64,000 nucleotides of DNA from Thermoproteota archaeon (lineage in GTDB: Archaea; Thermoproteota; Thermoprotei_A; EX4484-217-1): assembly GCA_029258915.1 (NCBI GenBank), contig JAPDJU010000006.1, positions 37,183 to 101,182 on the forward strand. Reading direction: 5' to 3'. Numbering within the stretch: position 1 is the first letter of the stretch; every line of letters begins with the position of its first letter. Of the stretch, positions 59,386 to 64,000 are shown piece by piece. The notes beneath the pieces were generated by a model. It did no database searches and was not told the origin of the DNA. It saw nothing but the letters and a program-made list of their open reading frames with translations. The translations under genes were made by a program, and so were the position numbers.

Positions 59386-60174
59386 CTATAGCCTTCCTGA
59401 GGGTTCCTCTGTTAAAAAATCTTCACCACCAGCTAATACTCTCTGTACTTCAGCATATAAATTATCTAAGCCTATGTTAAGCTTTGACGAGATAGGTATT
59501 GGTTTAAGCACTAACTGCGTTTCTGTCATAGTTTCTGCAAGTCTCTTAGCAAGGTCTTTTATTACAAAACTAACAGGCTCACTATCAATAGCATTAATTA
59601 ACTCGACAGGGTCTTCAAACCATTGAAGAATTTTCTCTATTTCTGCTTCCGTTAAAAAATCTACCTTAGAAAGCACATTTATCTGGGGCTTATTAAATCT
59701 AAGCATAACAGATGCTGAAAGCAGAAGAGCCGATACAAAAGCTGCTGGTTGAAGCGCGAAAAACGAATCTATCAAGTATAATGAAACAGATTTATGTTCA
59801 CCTATTACAGCAGATAAAACTAAAGGCCCCGAACTTCTAAATGCGAAAAGCTCAAGCTGGCCTGGAGTATCTATTATTACATAGTTTGTTCTTTCACTCC
59901 ATATTTCTTTACGTAGAATATCAATGTAATTTATAAGCATATCAACCGAAGCTATTAAGGCAGCATTTGGTCCTAAATTATTTTCAACCATAACCTCTCT
60001 TGTGTTTACAAGGTCTCTTACATCGAAATCCGGGTTATAAGGTAGCCACTCAGTGGCAGGGTCAAGGTTTACTTTAGAAACGCTTAACTGCTGGTCTTCA
60101 AGCCAATCAGCAAGTGCAGCTGTTAAAACAGATTTCCCTGAACCTGCAGTACCCAAAATTGTTATAAAATACAT
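59386..60174 (-). CDS. GPN-loop GTPase
   Basis: LGTAGSGKSVLTAALADWL, NLDPATEWLPYNPDFDVRD, GPN motif NNLGPNAAL, IDTPGQLELF. Confidence 0.95.
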   Translation of the reverse strand: MYFITILGTAGSGKSVLTAALADWLEDQQLSVSKVNLDPATEWLPYNPDFDVRDLVNTREVMVENNLGPNAALIASVDMLINYIDILRKEIWSERTNYVIIDTPGQLELFAFRSSGPLVLSAVIGEHKSVSLYLIDSFFALQPAAFVSALLLSASVMLRFNKPQINVLSKVDFLTEAEIEKILQWFEDPVELINAIDSEPVSFVIKDLAKRLAETMTETQLVLKPIPISSKLNIGLDNLYAEVQRVLAGGEDFLTEEPSGRL

Positions 60175-60186
60175 TGCTTAAACCCT

Positions 60187-61248
60187 TTAAAATAAGGATA
60201 GCCAAGATCTATATTTTGGCTTAAATACTCCCTTAATATTAATTTTTGCTTTACAGTACTTGCATCTATTATCTTCTGTTAAATTCCATTTTAAAATCTC
60301 AAATCCATATCTTTGAATAATGATTTTACCGCAGCTTGGACAGTATGTTGACTCTAATGGGTGGCCCGGGGCGTTACCTATGTAAACATATTGTAAACCT
60401 TCCTCCTTAGCTATCTTAGCTGCTTTTTCTAACGTTTCTATAGGTGTTGAAGGTAGATTTGTTAGCATATATGATGGAAAGAATCTTATCAGGTGGAATG
60501 GTGTTTCCGGACCTAAATTCTCAACAACCCATTTGGCTAATTTTTTAACGTACTCCATTTTATCGCCATACTTTGGAACTATTAGATCTGTTATTTCTAT
60601 GAAAATACCTTTTCTCTTCATTTCTAATAACGTGTCAAAAACAGGGCTAATATCGCCAACAGCCATAAACTTTCTATGAAACCATGGATCACCTGAGGCT
60701 TTAAAGTCAACAGTTGCTGCGTCAAGATAGGGTGCTATTTCATCTATTGCTTCTACGGTCATATAGCCATTGGTTACGAAAGTGTTGAACAGTCCTTGCT
60801 TCTTAGCTAATTTAGCTGTATCGTATGCGAATTCAAAGAAAACCGTTGGTTCATTGTAAGTATAACTTATCCCATTTGCACCATAGCTTAAAGTATATTT
60901 AACTACTTCTTCTGGTGTAGTAGATTTACCCATAACTTCTTTTTCCTGGCTTAAAACCCAATTACAGCAGAAAACGCATCTAAAATTGCATCCAACAGTA
61001 CTAATGGACATAACTTCTGAGCCTGGATGGAAGTGGAAAAGCGGCTTTTTCTCTATAGGATCGATGTTCATTGATGTAAGTTTACCGTAAACTATTGAGT
61101 AAAGTTTACCTTCAATGTTTTTTCTTGTGTAACACACTCCAAGCATTCCATTAGGTATTACACATCTCCTATAGCATAAATAGCAAAGTACCTTCTTATT
61201 TTCTAAAGGCTTCCATAGCATTGCTTCTCTAAACTTATTTTTTAACAT
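60187..61248 (-). CDS. amrS: AmmeMemoRadiSam-type radical SAM enzyme (AmrS/PflA-like)
   Basis: CYLCYRRCVIPNGMLGVC, STVGCNFRCVFCCNWVLSQ, GISYTYNEPTVFFEFAYD, C-terminal CPSCG/CKYC. Confidence 0.9.
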   Translation of the reverse strand: MLKNKFREAMLWKPLENKKVLCYLCYRRCVIPNGMLGVCYTRKNIEGKLYSIVYGKLTSMNIDPIEKKPLFHFHPGSEVMSISTVGCNFRCVFCCNWVLSQEKEVMGKSTTPEEVVKYTLSYGANGISYTYNEPTVFFEFAYDTAKLAKKQGLFNTFVTNGYMTVEAIDEIAPYLDAATVDFKASGDPWFHRKFMAVGDISPVFDTLLEMKRKGIFIEITDLIVPKYGDKMEYVKKLAKWVVENLGPETPFHLIRFFPSYMLTNLPSTPIETLEKAAKIAKEEGLQYVYIGNAPGHPLESTYCPSCGKIIIQRYGFEILKWNLTEDNRCKYCKAKINIKGVFKPKYRSWLSLF

Positions 61249-61358
61249 TATTTTAAACCCGCCTGTGGTACCTTCCTAAATCTAGGTTTACATGTTAATG
61301 TATTTAAACTAATATTGTCCTGTAAAAGATTTAAAAATTAATACTAGGAAGTAACAAA

Positions 61359-62270
61359 ATGGTGAAAATATTGGTAATAATAGTGGGTGGTCCTTCATCA
61401 AACAATGTAGACGTTAAGTTGGCTAAAATACTTGGCATTAAACATGTTAAGCTTATTTATAAAGAATTCCCGGATGGAGAATCATACATTAGATATCCTA
61501 GACCTGAGGACGTTAAAGACGAAGATATAGTTATAGTGCAATCACTTTACAAGCCTCAGAGTAAACATATTTTCGAACTTCTTTTAGCAATAGATGCAGC
61601 CAAAGACTTTGAAGCTAAAAAAGTAATTTCCGTGGTTCCATATTTAGCGTACTCTAGACAAGATAAAAGGTTTCTTGAAGGAGAACCAATTAGTGTTAAG
61701 ACTTTACTTAAAACAATAAAAAATGCTGGAACAGACTATTTCATAACAGTAGACATACATAAAGAATATAGTTTAAAACATTTTGGAGAAGGAGCATACA
61801 ACGTAACTGCAATGGGAGAATTAGCTAAACATATAAAAGAAAACGTTAAACCAGCCAACCCCATAGTTCTCGCCCCAGATAAAGGAGCTCTAGTTCATGC
61901 TAGGAAGGTTGCTGAGATTTTGGGAAACGTTGACTACGATTATTTAGAGAAGAAAAGAGATCTAATTACAGGTGAAATAGAAGTTAGACCTAAGGAATTA
62001 ACTGTTAAAAATAGAGATGTAATAATAGTTGATGACATAATAAGCACCGGAGGTACAGTGGCCCTAGCAGCTACATCTGTAAGAAAGCAAGGCGCTAGAA
62101 GAGTTATCGTTGGATGCACTCATGCACTACTTGTAGGCAATGCTAGAGAAAAACTTAGTAAAGCTAAAATAGACTACATCGTAGCTACAGATACTGTACC
62201 ATCAGAATACTCTAAGGTTACAGTAGCACCAGCAATAGCTGAAGTTTTAAAGCAAATCTTAAAGATTTAG
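61359..62270 (+). CDS. prs: Ribose-phosphate pyrophosphokinase
   Basis: FPDGESYIRYP, PYLAYSRQDKRFLEGEPIS, DVIIVDDIISTGGTVALAA. Confidence 0.95.
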   Translation: MVKILVIIVGGPSSNNVDVKLAKILGIKHVKLIYKEFPDGESYIRYPRPEDVKDEDIVIVQSLYKPQSKHIFELLLAIDAAKDFEAKKVISVVPYLAYSRQDKRFLEGEPISVKTLLKTIKNAGTDYFITVDIHKEYSLKHFGEGAYNVTAMGELAKHIKENVKPANPIVLAPDKGALVHARKVAEILGNVDYDYLEKKRDLITGEIEVRPKELTVKNRDVIIVDDIISTGGTVALAATSVRKQGARRVIVGCTHALLVGNAREKLSKAKIDYIVATDTVPSEYSKVTVAPAIAEVLKQILKI

Positions 62271-62281
62271 GTTTCAAAACT

Positions 62282-63325
62282 ATGACAGTAAACATGTACT
62301 TCCTCCTCTCAGGAGAACATGAAACATTACCTAAAGCTGAGCTAAGAGCTATTTTAGAAGCAGAAAGAATAAGCTATAATGTAATTAAAGACTTAGATCA
62401 GCTTATACTTTTAAATGCTACATGTAAGGTAGAAGATTCTATAAAAATAGTGAACAGAGCGGCTATGGTTAAGGAAGCAGGTATACTGCTTAAATACTAT
62501 GAAATAGAGGATATAGGGAAAATAAGAGACACTATTAAAAACATCGACTGGAATTTTTTAAGAAAAAAGAGCTTTGCTGTTAGAGCTAAAAGAATTAAAG
62601 AATATTTTCCAAGCGTTAAAAGCGACTTCTTGGAGAAGGAAATAGGTGCTGCAATCATATCTCAAGAACCCCAAGCTAAAGTTAACCTTACAAGACCAGA
62701 CTTTATAATTAGAGTTATTTTAACAGAAAACTACGTGGTTTATGGTGTTAAAACTGTAGGGTTAAACACAAAGCAGTTTTTAGAAAGAAAACCAAGAAGC
62801 AGACCTTTCTTCCACCCAGGGGTTTTAAGCCCTAAGATTTCAAGGCTTTTCGTAAACCTTTCAAGACCTAAGAAGGGAGATTTATTTTTAGATCCGTTTT
62901 GCGGCGTTGGCGGATTTATTATTGAAGCTCACCTTTTAGGGCTTAAATGTTTATGTTCAGAGCTACGCTGGGATCTTGTTCAAGGGGCTAAGCGGAATTT
63001 CGACTTTTACAAGTTTAATATTTTGGGTGTAGTTCAAGCAGATGCTATGAAAATGCCATGGTTGAAAGTAGATGCCATATCAACAGATCCGCCTTATGGG
63101 CGTTCAACATCGACACTGGGCAGAAATATTAAAGACATTATTGGAGGTTTCCTTTGCGAAGCAGCAGATACTATAAAGAGAAACAGATATGTGGTCTTCG
63201 CTCTCCCACATACAATAAACCCTTATGAAGTTATTCCTAAAGATAGTTTTATTCTTGTTGAAAAACATAGTATGAGAGTACATAAGAGCCTTACAAGAAT
63301 AATTATAGTGTTGAAAAGGAGATAG
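62282..63325 (+). CDS. trmG10: tRNA (guanine10-N2)-methyltransferase (Trm-G10/Trm11 family, THUMP + MTase)
   Basis: THUMP-like N-terminus; FHPGVLSPKISRLFVNLSRPKKGDLFLDPFCGVGGFIIEAHLLG; STDPPYGRST. Confidence 0.92.
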   Translation: MTVNMYFLLSGEHETLPKAELRAILEAERISYNVIKDLDQLILLNATCKVEDSIKIVNRAAMVKEAGILLKYYEIEDIGKIRDTIKNIDWNFLRKKSFAVRAKRIKEYFPSVKSDFLEKEIGAAIISQEPQAKVNLTRPDFIIRVILTENYVVYGVKTVGLNTKQFLERKPRSRPFFHPGVLSPKISRLFVNLSRPKKGDLFLDPFCGVGGFIIEAHLLGLKCLCSELRWDLVQGAKRNFDFYKFNILGVVQADAMKMPWLKVDAISTDPPYGRSTSTLGRNIKDIIGGFLCEAADTIKRNRYVVFALPHTINPYEVIPKDSFILVEKHSMRVHKSLTRIIIVLKRR

Positions 63326-63328
63326 GGT

Positions 63329-64000
63329 TTGAAACTTAAAATAACGTTTCTAGGAACTTCAGCAGCTGTACCTACAATTAAGCGCAGTTTACCAGCTATA
63401 GCGTTTCAATGGAAAGGTAAAATAATGTTATTCGACGCTGGTGAAGGCGTTCAAAGACAAATGCTAAAATCTGGACTTAGTATTTTAAGGGTAAAACAGA
63501 TATTTATAACGCATTCCCATGGGGACCATGTTTTAGGAGTTTTCGGTTTATTACATACCATGGCTATGCTGGGTAGGGAAAGTTTATTGGAAATATATGC
63601 TCCAAGAGATGTAATAGAGCTTATAACCTCGGTGATCAAGTATACGGGCCGTGATTCAGCATTTAAAGTCATACTTAAACAGGTACATGAAGGAATAATT
63701 TTTGAAGGAGAAGACTATCTTGTTAAAGCTTTCAAAGTGGATCATGGAACCTTAGAAGCCTATGGATACGTTTTCGAGGAAACGAAAGCTTTAGGCAAAT
63801 TTGATGTTAAAAAAGCTGAGAAATTAGGCATACCAAAAGGACCTCTATGGAAAATGCTTCAAGAAGGTAAAGACATCGTTCTAGAAAATGGAAGAATAAT
63901 AAGATGGCGGGAAGTAGTAGTACCACCTAAACATAAGGTGAAAGTAGTATACACAGGAGATACTAAGCCTTTAGAGAAAACAATAGAATACTCTAAAGAT
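63329..64000 (+). CDS. rnz: Ribonuclease Z, truncated by the window end
   Basis: TTG start 63329, LKITFLGTSAAVPTIKRSLPAIAFQWKGKIMLFDAGEGVQRQML..IFITHSHGDHVLGVFGLLHTM; 224 codons open to 64000 (not in ORF track). Confidence 0.93.
   Translation, partial: MKLKITFLGTSAAVPTIKRSLPAIAFQWKGKIMLFDAGEGVQRQMLKSGLSILRVKQIFITHSHGDHVLGVFGLLHTMAMLGRESLLEIYAPRDVIELITSVIKYTGRDSAFKVILKQVHEGIIFEGEDYLVKAFKVDHGTLEAYGYVFEETKALGKFDVKKAEKLGIPKGPLWKMLQEGKDIVLENGRIIRWREVVVPPKHKVKVVYTGDTKPLEKTIEYSKD

Noticed and set aside
1-64000. CRISPR arrays, tRNA or rRNA genes, intact IS elements, prophage genes
   Set aside because: No regularly spaced repeats, no cloverleaf-like GTTCRANYC contexts in intergenic gaps, and no intact transposase or phage structural genes were seen by eye; a tRNAscan/Infernal run would be needed for certainty.

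Overview
The window is an archaeal chromosome segment. It is AT-rich and densely packed with collinear informational genes. S30e, a TFE-beta/RPC39-like protein and a Cdc45-like inactive DHH protein suggest a TACK/Thermoproteota-type lineage; this is inference, because no rRNA is present. Recognisable blocks are: (i) a VapBC pair; (ii) S6e-aIF2gamma-PIN-Rpo7-Spt4-dephosphoCoA kinase-S24e-S27ae-Kae1-Bud32-XTPase-S15-Cdc45/RecJ-like-Pcc1-like-S3ae; (iii) THUMP-SPOUT, sugar nucleotidyltransferase and CofE; (iv) a minus-strand set of radical SAM, Zn-finger, Hsp20, B12-type radical SAM and HTH genes, then YchF; (v) the exosome/RNase P/proteasome superoperon (L15e to prefoldin beta and a DHH phosphoesterase); (vi) an ECF transporter AAT module; (vii) EF-2 and HisRS; (viii) an 8-9 gene Mrp/Mbh-like antiporter cluster; (ix) GatDE, S30e, Nop5-fibrillarin; (x) Trm1, TFE-beta, TFB, Gar1, SRP19, S8e; (xi) UppS, DUF373, GPN GTPase, AmrS, Prs, TrmG10 and a truncated RNase Z. 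Reading outside the ORF track gave an unlisted S30e gene, two well-formed C/D box guide RNAs (one likely aimed at the 23S peptidyl-transferase helix), a k-loop-like CUGA/GUGAUGA element in the nop5 leader, two perfect inverted repeats at the vapBC promoter, a decayed CBS-domain gene, an ATP-grasp acyl-CoA synthetase beta gene broken by two one-base homopolymer deletions, and a possible TnpB relic. No CRISPR array, tRNA or rRNA gene was seen.
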